Below, in pieces: positions 18,381 through 27,127 of a stretch of DNA of 64,000 nucleotides (position 1 is its first letter; each line of letters opens with the position of its first letter). Below the pieces are notes generated by a model. It was not told the origin of the DNA. It did no database searches and saw only the letters and a list, made by a program, of their open reading frames with translations. This DNA is from Vibrio tubiashii (lineage in GTDB: Bacteria; Pseudomonadota; Gammaproteobacteria; Enterobacterales; Vibrionaceae): the NCBI GenBank assembly GCA_000775715.1, contig JRWQ01000026.1, forward strand, positions 1 through 64,000, read 5' to 3'. A program made the translations under genes and the position numbers.

Positions 18381-18641
18381 ATGAAAAAGTCTAATCTTGC
18401 TGTTACTACTGCTATTACTGGTTTAATCGCTCTTGGTGGCACTATGCTAACTGCGGCCCCTGCAGTGGCAGCAGAAAAAGAAAAATGCTACGGAGTAGCG
18501 AAAGCAGGCAAAAATGACTGTGCAACAAAAACCAGCTCTTGTGCAGGTACAGCAAAAGAAGATAACCAATCAGATGCTTTCGTAGTCGTGCCAAAAGGCC
18601 TATGCGGCAAGCTAACAGGCGGTAGCACTCAATCTTCATAA
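18381..18641 (+). CDS. bufA: BufA1-type bufferin precursor (DUF2282)
   Basis: 86-residue precursor of a ribosomally made, post-translationally modified copper-binding peptide. An N-terminal signal peptide ends near AVA-A (about residue 31). The mature part has the four conserved cysteines of the family: Cys36 (EKCYGVAKAG), Cys47 (NDC), Cys54 (SSCAG) and Cys75 (PKGLC). In characterised bufferins, BufB/BufC convert specific cysteines to thiooxazole-type heterocycles and the exported product chelates copper in the periplasm. A good GAGGAAA site precedes the ATG. bufB, bufC and doxX follow on the same strand. Confidence 0.9.
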   Translation: MKKSNLAVTTAITGLIALGGTMLTAAPAVAAEKEKCYGVAKAGKNDCATKTSSCAGTAKEDNQSDAFVVVPKGLCGKLTGGSTQSS

Positions 18642-18651
18642 TAGAATTTTT

Positions 18652-18679
18652 AGGCGGCGACAGGCTCAACTGGCCGCCT
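18652..18679 (+). promoter_or_regulatory. Hairpin between bufA and bufB
   Basis: AGGCGGC (18652-18658) pairs with GCCGCCT (18673-18679). No T tract follows, so it is more likely a partial terminator or a 3'-end stabiliser that lets bufA RNA exceed bufBC RNA than a full stop. Confidence 0.55.
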
Positions 18680-18713
18680 TAACTCTACCGTTCATATCTT
18701 CAAGGATTGCCCA

Positions 18714-19571
18714 GTGAATGCAGCTCATTTTCATAGTAAGGTCGGGGTAGGATTACGCTCACCACACCTTGATTACTTTAGCCAACATAAACCATCACTT
18801 TCGTGGCTCGAAGTGCATAGTGAGAACTACTTCCAGCCCTATTCTGCATCGCGTCAAACACTACGTAAACTCGCCAATGACTATCAAATCAGCTGCCATG
18901 GTATCGGCCTATCTTTGGGTAGTGTTGAACGTGTAAACCCAGAACATCTTAAACAGCTACAAAATCTGATCAGCGAACTTAAACCTTTTTTAGTTTCAGA
19001 CCACTTAAGTTGGAGCGAAAATGGTGGACACTACTTCAACGATCTCCTACCACTGCCATACACCGAAGAAGCACTGAATGTGTTTTGCCGCAATGTACTT
19101 GAAGTACAAGATGCACTGCAGCGCCCAATGCTGATTGAAAACCCTTCGAGCTATGTAAAGTTCAAGCACTCTACGATCAGTGAATGGGACTTTCTAACTG
19201 AAGTGCAAAAGCGCACCGACTGCCGCCTGTTATTAGATTTGAACAATATCCATGTCTCTGCGTTTAACCACGGTTTCGATAGCCACCACTATCTAAACTC
19301 AATTCCTGCTGATGCCGTTGATGAGATTCACTTGGCAGGTTTTACGGTAAAACAACTCGATAAGGGCGAAGTATGGATTGATACTCACAGTCGTCCCGTC
19401 AGTGATGAAGTATGGAAGCTGTTTCAATACTGGTTAGAGCAATACGGAGAGAGGCACACCTTAATCGAGTGGGATCTGGATATTCCCCAACCTGAAGTGT
19501 TACTAGCCGAAGCATCCAAGGCTAGCCACCACCTAAATCAGTGGCAAGCCAATAAGAGGAGAGCATCATGA
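18714..19571 (+). CDS. bufB: BufB, MNIO-family (DUF692) RiPP-modifying oxygenase
   Basis: 285-residue TIM-barrel multinuclear iron-dependent oxidative enzyme acting on BufA cysteines. Likely metal ligands lie in the conserved motifs VHSENYF, SCHGIGLS, VSDHLSWS, LIENPSSY, LDLNNIHVSAFNHG, IHLAGF, IDTHSRPV and LIEWD, all intact. It starts at a GTG with an AAGGA site; no in-frame ATG fits. Its stop overlaps the bufC start (ATGA), so the two are coupled, as expected for a BufB-BufC complex. Confidence 0.93.
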   Translation: MNAAHFHSKVGVGLRSPHLDYFSQHKPSLSWLEVHSENYFQPYSASRQTLRKLANDYQISCHGIGLSLGSVERVNPEHLKQLQNLISELKPFLVSDHLSWSENGGHYFNDLLPLPYTEEALNVFCRNVLEVQDALQRPMLIENPSSYVKFKHSTISEWDFLTEVQKRTDCRLLLDLNNIHVSAFNHGFDSHHYLNSIPADAVDEIHLAGFTVKQLDKGEVWIDTHSRPVSDEVWKLFQYWLEQYGERHTLIEWDLDIPQPEVLLAEASKASHHLNQWQANKRRAS

Positions 19572-20344
19572 GTGCTTCCCCTTCTCTTGCCGATCTACAA
19601 CATACCTTCGCCCAAGCACTGCATTACCAAGCGACAGGAGAAGAGTGCAATATCAGCAATGATAACTTCAGTGCCGATGAACGTATGCAGATCTACCGTA
19701 ACAACTTCATCATCAGTTTAAGCGACGTGCTGCAAGCCACCTACCCGATGCTAAATGCGTTATGGGGAGAAGAGTGTTTTGAGCAAATCGCTCGTCAACA
19801 TGTTCTCAACTACCCTTTGGAAGCGGGTGATGTTAGCCACTATGGCGAGCATTTCGACACGACTATTGAACGGTTTCCTGCCGTTATAGAGGCTGCGCCA
19901 TATAGTTTAGAAGTCGCCCGTTATGAGTGGTATATCGATCTTGCTCAGCAACAGAGTAACCAAATCTGTCTTGCTGACGATCTTCTACCGCTAGCACATC
20001 TCGCTCAAGTTCCAGTGGCACAGCAACCACAAATACAACTACACCTAAAACCCGGTGTGATGGCTTTTCAATCACCTTATGCACTGTTCTCACTCCAACA
20101 AGCGATCAACAGCAACAACTTCGAAGGTTTGAATTTAGAGCAAGCGCAACAGGGCGTCATTGCCAGCTCATTGGAAAGTGGGATTTGGACATTGGCTTTG
20201 GATACCGAGCCTTATCAACTGCTCAGCTTTTTGCAGTCAGGATGCATGTTGACTGAAATTCCACCAGAGTTACTCACACATCTCGAAATCCTGACTCAGC
20301 ACGACCTGCTGGCTGGTTTCTCTCTCGCTACATTAGAAGGATAA
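19568..20344 (+). CDS. bufC: BufC partner protein (DUF2063 N-terminal domain)
   Basis: 258 residues. The N-terminal half has the DUF2063/HvfC pattern (LADLQHTFAQAL, MQIYRNNF, YPMLNALWGEECF). The C-terminal half is a second domain that in related proteins helps present the precursor to the MNIO enzyme. The DUF2063 name 'putative DNA-binding' is probably misleading here. Coupled to bufB by a 4-base overlap. Confidence 0.9.
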   Translation: MSASPSLADLQHTFAQALHYQATGEECNISNDNFSADERMQIYRNNFIISLSDVLQATYPMLNALWGEECFEQIARQHVLNYPLEAGDVSHYGEHFDTTIERFPAVIEAAPYSLEVARYEWYIDLAQQQSNQICLADDLLPLAHLAQVPVAQQPQIQLHLKPGVMAFQSPYALFSLQQAINSNNFEGLNLEQAQQGVIASSLESGIWTLALDTEPYQLLSFLQSGCMLTEIPPELLTHLEILTQHDLLAGFSLATLEG

Positions 20345-20348
20345 CAAT

Positions 20349-20801
20349 ATGTCTAGTGCCATAAAGAGTATGCTCGAGAGCTATGACAACTGGGTTGAAA
20401 AGCTGCAGATCGGGATTGTACCTCTGCTACTACTCTTTTGCCGACTTTGGGTTGCTTGGGTTTTCTTTAACTCAGGACTAACCAAGATAGCCTCATGGGA
20501 TAGCACCCTATTCCTATTCGAATACGAGTATCAAGTGCCGATATTATCTTGGGAACTGGCTGCCTATTTAGGTACAGCGGCTGAGCTCGTGCTACCCGTG
20601 TTCCTTGCCTTGGGGCTGCTCACTCGCCCAATGGCAGCGCTGCTGTTTGTGTTCAACATCATCGCTGTCGTCTCTTACCCACTGCTGTGGGAAAAAGGCT
20701 TCTATGACCATCAACTATGGGGCTTAATGATCCTAATCGTAGTGCTATGGGGACCCGGTAATCTCTCAGCCGACAAGCGACTTCGCAGCAAACTAGGCTA
20801 G
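20349..20801 (+). CDS. DoxX-family membrane protein of the bufferin operon
   Basis: 150 residues with four hydrophobic segments and DoxX features (FNSGLTKIASW, GTAAELVLPVFLALGLLTRPMA). It starts four bases after bufC, so it belongs to the operon. DoxX proteins of this kind (HvfX-like) accompany bufferin loci; a role in handling the copper-bound product or its redox state is inferred, not shown. Confidence 0.88.
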   Translation: MSSAIKSMLESYDNWVEKLQIGIVPLLLLFCRLWVAWVFFNSGLTKIASWDSTLFLFEYEYQVPILSWELAAYLGTAAELVLPVFLALGLLTRPMAALLFVFNIIAVVSYPLLWEKGFYDHQLWGLMILIVVLWGPGNLSADKRLRSKLG

Positions 20802-21010
20802 TCTTCGCTGCTTAAGTCTTCTTTAACAGAATTCACTGCATCTCGTGATGCATGGCCAATTGCCTTGGTTGTGTCACGAGTTGCGTGGCCGATGGCTTTG
20901 GTTGTATCACGCGTTGCATGACCAATCGATGTACCCGCCTCCTTAAGCTCTGCACACCCTGCAACAGCTAAAACTAATCCAGCACCAAATAGAAACTTCT
21001 TAGAAAACAT
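20798..21010 (-). CDS. Small lipoprotein with 11-residue repeats
   Basis: 70 residues from the ATG at 21010, preceded by GGAGG. The signal peptide ends in the lipobox AVAGC (Cys near residue 18). The mature part is three near-identical repeats of GHATRDTTKAI, the last degenerate (GHASRDAVNSV). Predicted helical and membrane-anchored. The stop overlaps the doxX stop tail to tail. Function unknown; resembles small Lpp- or entericidin-like proteins only in design. Confidence 0.78.
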   Translation of the reverse strand: MFSKKFLFGAGLVLAVAGCAELKEAGTSIGHATRDTTKAIGHATRDTTKAIGHASRDAVNSVKEDLSSED

Positions 21011-21043
21011 ACAACCTCCAAAACAGTATCGGAGGGATATTAA

Positions 21044-21080
21044 CAAAAAACCGTTCCACTGCATCAGGGAACGGTTTTTA
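21044..21080. terminator. Terminator after prlC
   Basis: AAAAACCGTTCC pairs with GGAACGGTTTTT around CACTGCATCA. It ends prlC and isolates the lipoprotein gene. Confidence 0.85.
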
Positions 21081-21104
21081 TTTAGTGAAAATCTAACTTA
21101 AGAG

Positions 21105-23147
21105 TTAGGCAGCAATCCCTGCATGACGCAGCAAAGCATCAATTTGCGGTTCACGTCCACGGAAGCGCTTGAAAAGCTCCATGGGTTCTTCACTTCCGCC
21201 CATTTCAAGAATGTTGTTTAGGAAGCTCTGACCCGTTTCTGTATTGAAAATACCTTCTTCTTCAAAACGTGAGAACGCATCAGATGAAAGCACTTCCGCC
21301 CATAGATAACTGTAATAGCCCGCGCTATATCCACCAGCAAAGATATGGCTGAAGCTATGCGAGAAGCGGTTCCACTCTAAGCTTGGCAATACCGCGACTT
21401 TTGATTTCACTTCAGCAAGTGTTTCTAGTACTCGTGGGCCAACCTCTGGATCGAATTCAGTATGCAGAGTAAAGTCAAACAGGCCGAACTCTAGCTGACG
21501 AAGAATAAACATCGCCGACTGGAAGTTCTTCGCCGCAAGCATCTTATCAAGCATCTCTTTTGGTAGCGGCTCGCCTGTTTCAAAATGACCAGAAATAAAT
21601 GCCAGCGCCTGCTCTTCCCAACACCAGTTCTCTAAGAACTGACTAGGTAGTTCAACCGCATCCCATGGCACACCATTGATACCCGATACTGCACCAGTTT
21701 CAACCTGAGTCAACATATGGTGGATACCATGACCAAACTCGTGGAATAGGGTGACCACTTCATCATGAGTAAACAGTGCAGGTTTGTCACCAACAGGACG
21801 GTTGAAGTTACAGGTTAAGTACGCCACAGGGGTTTGCAGCTCACCATTAGCATTAACACGACGCACGCGACATTCATCCATCCAAGCACCACCACGCTTA
21901 TGCTCACGGGCATACAGATCGAGATAGAAACTGCCACGGAGGTTGTTATCAGAGTCAAAAATATCGAAGAAGCGCACAGATTCATGCCAAGTATCAACAC
22001 CTTCACGCTCTTTAACCACCATACCAAATACGCGATTGAGCACTTCAAACAGACCACTCACCGCTTTCGCTTCTGGGAAGTAAGGACGTAGTTCTTCATC
22101 GGAGATTTGGAACAGGTGCTGTTTCTGCTTTTCGCTGTAGTAAGCGATATCCCACAAGTTAAGCTCTTCAACCCCAAACTCTGCTTTAGCGAATTGACGC
22201 AGTTCCTCCACTTCGCGCTCACCTTGCGGTTTTGCTTTACTGGCTAAGTCATTCAAGAAACCTAATACTTGCGACGGATTCTCTGCCATTTTGGTTGCTA
22301 GAGACTTCTCGCTAAAAGTGTTAAAGCCGAGCATACGCGCGATTTCATAACGCAGTTTCAACTGCTCGTTGATGATCTCTGTGTTATCCCACTCGCCCGC
22401 TTTAGGACCACGATCTGATGCACGAGTCACGTACGCTTCATACAGTTCTTTACGTAGCTCTTGGTTATCACAGTAAGTCATAACCGGCAGGTAAGACGGG
22501 ATATCGAGTGTCAGTAGGTAACCATCAAGCTCTTTGGCTTCTGCGGCCGCTTTGGCTGCTGCCAATGCCGATTCAGGCATACCCGCCAACTGTTTTTCAT
22601 CTGCAACGTGCTTGGTCCACCCCATGGTGGCATCAAGCACGTTATTAGAAAACTTAGAGCCAAGCTCAGACATACGCTTACTGATCTCACCATAACGGTT
22701 CTGTTGATCCGCGGGTAAACCAATGCCCGACAGTTCGAAATCACGCAGTGAATCTGTAATGGTTTTCTTTTGCGCCTGTGACAAAGCAGCAAACTCATCA
22801 CTTGCCTTGATCGCCTTGTAAGCTTCAAACAGACCTTTGTGCTGGCCGACCCAAGTGCCATATTCTGACAACAACGGTAGACAACTTTCGTACGCCTCGC
22901 GCAGTTCATCGCTGTTCACCACTGAGTTCATATGGCTCACTGGTGACCAAATGCGGCTAAGGTGATCATCCACTTCTTCAATTGGCGCAACCACGTTGTC
23001 CCATGTTGGTTGAGTGTTGCCCTCTAGTACTTTGTCTATCTTGGTGCGGCAATCAGCGATCGCTTGTTCAACCGCTGGCTTAACATGTTCCGGTTTGATC
23101 TGAGAAAATGGCGGCAAATCGGCAAAGCTAAGAAGTGGATTAGACAT
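21105..23147 (-). CDS. prlC: Oligopeptidase A
   Basis: Cytoplasmic M3-family zinc metallopeptidase that degrades signal-peptide fragments and other oligopeptides. 680 residues; zinc motif LFHEFGHGIHHM near residue 465 with the downstream Glu ligand region (LPSQFLENW). Full length and intact. In E. coli the gene next to prlC is rlmJ, and rlmJ is divergent here too. Confidence 0.96.
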   Translation of the reverse strand: MSNPLLSFADLPPFSQIKPEHVKPAVEQAIADCRTKIDKVLEGNTQPTWDNVVAPIEEVDDHLSRIWSPVSHMNSVVNSDELREAYESCLPLLSEYGTWVGQHKGLFEAYKAIKASDEFAALSQAQKKTITDSLRDFELSGIGLPADQQNRYGEISKRMSELGSKFSNNVLDATMGWTKHVADEKQLAGMPESALAAAKAAAEAKELDGYLLTLDIPSYLPVMTYCDNQELRKELYEAYVTRASDRGPKAGEWDNTEIINEQLKLRYEIARMLGFNTFSEKSLATKMAENPSQVLGFLNDLASKAKPQGEREVEELRQFAKAEFGVEELNLWDIAYYSEKQKQHLFQISDEELRPYFPEAKAVSGLFEVLNRVFGMVVKEREGVDTWHESVRFFDIFDSDNNLRGSFYLDLYAREHKRGGAWMDECRVRRVNANGELQTPVAYLTCNFNRPVGDKPALFTHDEVVTLFHEFGHGIHHMLTQVETGAVSGINGVPWDAVELPSQFLENWCWEEQALAFISGHFETGEPLPKEMLDKMLAAKNFQSAMFILRQLEFGLFDFTLHTEFDPEVGPRVLETLAEVKSKVAVLPSLEWNRFSHSFSHIFAGGYSAGYYSYLWAEVLSSDAFSRFEEEGIFNTETGQSFLNNILEMGGSEEPMELFKRFRGREPQIDALLRHAGIAA

Positions 23148-23364
23148 AAATCATTCCTTTTGTTGGCAAGCGAACTGACTGGTTCGTCTCTTAAGTATAT
23201 TCAACGTCTTATAGATTAAATATAGGTCGCATCGTCATTTTTCAATAGAAGCGAGGCGCTAAGTTGTTTCTAAATGCGAGCATCATAAAGCCACTGGGTA
23301 TATAATCGGCTGATTGTTTGTCCCAACTTCAATATGGTTTAGTGACCATTTCGAGAGAGTCATT

Positions 23365-24204
23365 TTGTTAAGTTACCGCCACAGTTTTCACGCTGGCAAC
23401 CACGCAGACGTGATTAAACATATCGTTCAAAGTCTTATTCTCAACGCATTAAAGCTGAAAGATAAGCCATTTGTTTATCACGATACCCACTCAGGTGTTG
23501 GTCGTTATGATTTAACCCACGAGTGGTCAGAAAAGACCAGTGAGTATAAACAAGGTATCGCTCGCGTATGGCAACAAAACGACATTCCCGAAGAGATTCA
23601 AAGTTACTTAGAGTCGATCAAGACACTCAACAATGGCGAAGCACTGCGTTACTACCCGGGATCGCCACGCGTAGCACGTGCTCACTTACGCCCACAAGAT
23701 CGTATGGTTCTTACCGAACTACACCCCGCAGATTACCCGCTACTAGAGCAAGAGTTCCATCGCGACCGCCAAGTAAGCATCTACAAAGAGGATGGTTTCA
23801 AACGCCTTAAAGCCAGTTTGCCACCAAAAGAGCGTCGTGGCTTAGTCTTGATCGACCCTCCTTATGAGTTGGCAAAAGAGTACCGCGACGTCGTTCAAGC
23901 TATCTTCCAAAGCTACAAGCGCTGGGCAACGGGTATTTACGCGATCTGGTATCCGGTCGTTAACCGTCACGACATTGAAGATATGATCGAAGGCTTAGAA
24001 GGGCTCGGTATTCGTAAGATTCTGCAAATAGAGCTGGGTGTGGCCCCCGACACCAACGAGCGTGGTATGACAGCATCAGGCATGATTGTTATCAACCCAC
24101 CATGGAAACTAGAGAGCCAGATGAATGCAATTTTACCATTTTTGAAGGAAGCAATTGCACCGGCAACCGGTCACTTCAAAGTAGAATGGATTGTACCGGA
24201 ATAA
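23365..24204 (+). CDS. rlmJ: 23S rRNA (adenine2030-N6)-methyltransferase RlmJ
   Basis: Methylates A2030 of 23S rRNA. The protein beginning LLSYRHSFHAGNHADV aligns with E. coli RlmJ if translation starts at the TTG at 23365, after GAGAG; this gives 279 residues. An upstream in-frame start would add 17 unlike residues. Catalytic motif DPPYE sits near residue 165. Confidence 0.93.
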   Translation: MLSYRHSFHAGNHADVIKHIVQSLILNALKLKDKPFVYHDTHSGVGRYDLTHEWSEKTSEYKQGIARVWQQNDIPEEIQSYLESIKTLNNGEALRYYPGSPRVARAHLRPQDRMVLTELHPADYPLLEQEFHRDRQVSIYKEDGFKRLKASLPPKERRGLVLIDPPYELAKEYRDVVQAIFQSYKRWATGIYAIWYPVVNRHDIEDMIEGLEGLGIRKILQIELGVAPDTNERGMTASGMIVINPPWKLESQMNAILPFLKEAIAPATGHFKVEWIVPE

Positions 24205-24217
24205 TCGATTTCTAAAC

Positions 24218-24240
24218 GGCAGAGCCAAAAGCTCTGCTTC
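24218..24240 (+). terminator. Weak terminator after rlmJ
   Basis: GCAGAGC/GCTCTGC stem with an A4 loop and only a short T-containing tail. Confidence 0.5.
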
Positions 24241-24405
24241 ATCGCTAAATGTCATAACAACACGCACTTTTTCCCATTGGGAAATCAATGGCGGTCGATT
24301 TATGATAAGAGATAAGGACAGCTATGTACTGCGATTGAGTTTCAGACCCCTCGCCCCAATGTCATTGGCATAGCAATCAATAATTCAAAAAGCTCGGAGA
24401 AAGTA

Positions 24406-25761
24406 ATGGCGACTCATTTTGATTACATCTGTATTGGCGGCGGCTCAGGCGGCATCGCATCAGCAAACCGTGCAGCGATGTACGGCGCAAAAGTAGCCCT
24501 AATTGAAGCTCAAGACCTTGGCGGCACCTGTGTTAACGTTGGCTGTGTACCTAAAAAAGTGATGTGGCACGGCGCTCAGATTGCAGATGCAATGAACCTA
24601 TACGCTGAAGATTACGGCTTTGACATTGACGTGAAAGGCTTTGATTGGAGCAAATTGGTTGAGAGTCGTCAGGCATACATTGGCCGTATTCACCAATCTT
24701 ACGACCGCGTACTGGGCAACAACAAGGTTCACGTAATCAAAGGCTTCGCTAAATTCGTCGATGCGAAGACCGTGGAAGTGAATGGTGAGCACTACACAGC
24801 AGATCACATCACGATTGCCGTTGGTGGACGCCCAACCATTCCAAACATCCCAGGCGCTGAATACGGCATCGACTCTAACGGCTTCTTTGAGCTTGCAGAA
24901 CAACCAAAGCGCGTTGCCGTGATTGGCGCAGGTTACATCGCCGTCGAGATTGCAGGTGTACTAAATGCCCTTGGCACAGAAACACACCTGTTTGTGCGTA
25001 AAGAGTCACCACTACGTAGCTTTGACCCTATGATCATTGAGACGTTAGTTGAAGTGATGGAGGCAGAAGGCCCTCAACTGCATACCCACTCAATCCCTAA
25101 AGAGATTGTTAAAGAAGCTGACGGCAGCCTAACTCTGCACCTAGAGAACGGTAACACCCAAAACGTTGACCAACTTATCTGGGCAATCGGCCGTCATCCA
25201 GCGACAGACGCTATCAACCTTGCTTCTACCGGTGTTGAAACCAATGAACGAGGTTACATCAAGGTAGACGAATACCAAGAGACCAACGTCAAAGGCATCT
25301 ACTGTGTCGGTGATATCATGGAAGGCGGTATCGAGCTAACGCCTGTTGCAGTTAAAGCGGGTCGTCAATTATCTGAGCGTCTGTTTAACAACAAACCAAA
25401 CGCGAAAATGGACTACGATCTAGTCCCTACCGTTGTATTCAGCCACCCGCCAATTGGCACTATCGGCTTAACAACTCAAGAAGCGGAAGCGAAGTACGGC
25501 AAAGACAACGTGAAAGTATACACGTCAGGCTTTACCGCAATGTACACCGCCGTTACTAAGCACCGTCAGCCATGTAAGATGAAGCTAGTATGTGCTGGTG
25601 AAGAAGAGACAGTAGTTGGCCTACACGGCATCGGATTCACGGTTGATGAAATGATTCAAGGCTTTGGCGTCGCAATGAAGATGGGCGCAACAAAAGCAGA
25701 CTTCGACTCAGTGGTCGCGATTCACCCGACGGGCTCTGAGGAGTTCGTTACCATGCGCTGA
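24406..25761 (+). CDS. gorA: Glutathione-disulfide reductase
   Basis: NADPH-dependent FAD enzyme that keeps glutathione reduced. 451 residues. GGGSGGIASA near the N-terminus binds FAD, Cys42 and Cys47 (GGTCVNVGCVPKK) form the redox disulfide, GAGYIAVE binds NADPH, and the C-terminal HPTGSEE carries the active-site His. Single gene. Confidence 0.96.
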   Translation: MATHFDYICIGGGSGGIASANRAAMYGAKVALIEAQDLGGTCVNVGCVPKKVMWHGAQIADAMNLYAEDYGFDIDVKGFDWSKLVESRQAYIGRIHQSYDRVLGNNKVHVIKGFAKFVDAKTVEVNGEHYTADHITIAVGGRPTIPNIPGAEYGIDSNGFFELAEQPKRVAVIGAGYIAVEIAGVLNALGTETHLFVRKESPLRSFDPMIIETLVEVMEAEGPQLHTHSIPKEIVKEADGSLTLHLENGNTQNVDQLIWAIGRHPATDAINLASTGVETNERGYIKVDEYQETNVKGIYCVGDIMEGGIELTPVAVKAGRQLSERLFNNKPNAKMDYDLVPTVVFSHPPIGTIGLTTQEAEAKYGKDNVKVYTSGFTAMYTAVTKHRQPCKMKLVCAGEEETVVGLHGIGFTVDEMIQGFGVAMKMGATKADFDSVVAIHPTGSEEFVTMR

Positions 25762-25802
25762 TCGCTTTATAGCCGGGCTCAAATTTAACCTTCCCAGCAT
25801 AC

Positions 25803-25836
25803 CAATGCCATTACTCTTCAGTATTGGCATTGAGTT
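25803..25836 (+). terminator. Possible terminator after gorA
   Basis: CAATGCCA/TGGCATTG stem with a weak AGTTT tail. Confidence 0.45.
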
Positions 25837-26020
25837 TACCCCTCACTGTAGCCTTTCTCATATCAATATAGCTATCACTGTACACACTCATTCCAACCCA
25901 CTTGTACAGTTAAAATAATGTCCAAATATTAAGAAGACGATGACTAAAGCTTGGTAACACTTCTTAACAATGTTGATTTAACACTAATATACAAACCTTT
26001 GTATACGATGGAAGTTAAGT

Positions 26021-27064
26021 ATGGGCACCACTCCCCTGAAAAATCGAATTGAATGGATAGACGTGTTAAAAGGAATCACAGTTCTTCTGGTTGCATTGAG
26101 CCATTCAATACTTACTGTGTACCACACTATTCCAACTACAGAATATACCGCTGTTGATATCCTAATAACCGATATTAATAAATTGTTAGCTACCGCTCGT
26201 ATGCCTGCTTTCTTCTTAGCTTCTGGATTGGTGTTAGCCTCTTTAACCACAGACAAGTATAAGTGGCTTATCAATAAAAGAATCCCAGTTATGATTTGGC
26301 TCATTTTCGTTTGGTCCGGTATTTCATTCATGGTCGAATACTGCGGTCTTCATCTATACCCATGGGAAAGTCATCCATTTTTTGACTCAGGTTGGAACTA
26401 TCTTTCTCCATATGGAAATCTATGGTTCATCTATGCACTACTATTCCTTAGTTGCTTTGCAGTATCACTTTCAAAACTCAGCGTACAAAAAAACGTACTT
26501 ATCACAGTAACCACATCTATTGCGCTATACTTATGCCTCAAATTATTCGACCTAGGGCACGATATAAATCGCCTATTAATTGCGAACATAGCGACAAAAG
26601 GACTACCTTTCTTTATGGTAGGATTTCTTATTAAAGATAATATAATCAAATTCTTAAATGAAAGAAAACACCACTTTATTGCTTACATGGCTTCAGCAGT
26701 ACTACTCTTCATAGCTCTATCTCTCATAAAAACCACAAGCTTATATGGAAAACTCCTGATTACATATATCCCGGCGACATTTATACTAGTTTTAACAATC
26801 GTATACGTCTCTAAAATTGAGTTAGTTTCACGAATTTTTAAGATTGTCGGTAACTTGTCGCTAGAAATTTTTATACTACACCAATTCTTTATCGCGATAT
26901 TTTACCCTCTTCATTCATACATATCTCTCGGCGATATAACCAATGTAGTTTTGATTTTAACTCCTATTTTATTGTGTGCAGGGTTTGCTATTGCATTTAA
27001 AAGTACAATTAGGCCTTACTTCTTTTCTCTACCAGGCTTATTAACTAGAGTGCATAGCTCGTAA
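26021..27064 (+). CDS. Acyltransferase-3 family membrane protein
   Basis: 347 residues, about ten membrane segments, with the family N-terminal pattern RIEWIDVLKGITVLLVALSH (arginine and catalytic-type His) and RMPAFFLASGL. Such enzymes O-acylate surface polysaccharides or peptidoglycan. Codon use is markedly richer in A/T (ATA, TTA, AAA) than flanking gorA and the response regulator, suggesting horizontal acquisition. Substrate unknown; it stands alone, with no polysaccharide genes nearby. Confidence 0.85.
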   Translation: MGTTPLKNRIEWIDVLKGITVLLVALSHSILTVYHTIPTTEYTAVDILITDINKLLATARMPAFFLASGLVLASLTTDKYKWLINKRIPVMIWLIFVWSGISFMVEYCGLHLYPWESHPFFDSGWNYLSPYGNLWFIYALLFLSCFAVSLSKLSVQKNVLITVTTSIALYLCLKLFDLGHDINRLLIANIATKGLPFFMVGFLIKDNIIKFLNERKHHFIAYMASAVLLFIALSLIKTTSLYGKLLITYIPATFILVLTIVYVSKIELVSRIFKIVGNLSLEIFILHQFFIAIFYPLHSYISLGDITNVVLILTPILLCAGFAIAFKSTIRPYFFSLPGLLTRVHSS

Positions 27065-27127
27065 ACCAATAAGCAAATTGTGCTAGCTTTGCTGGCTACA
27101 TCCTGACCGTTTAAGCCGAGTGACTTG

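Noticed and set aside
21834..22091. Open frame on the plus strand inside prlC
   Set aside because: Antisense shadow of the metallopeptidase coding region, as with the many other long antisense frames in this window.
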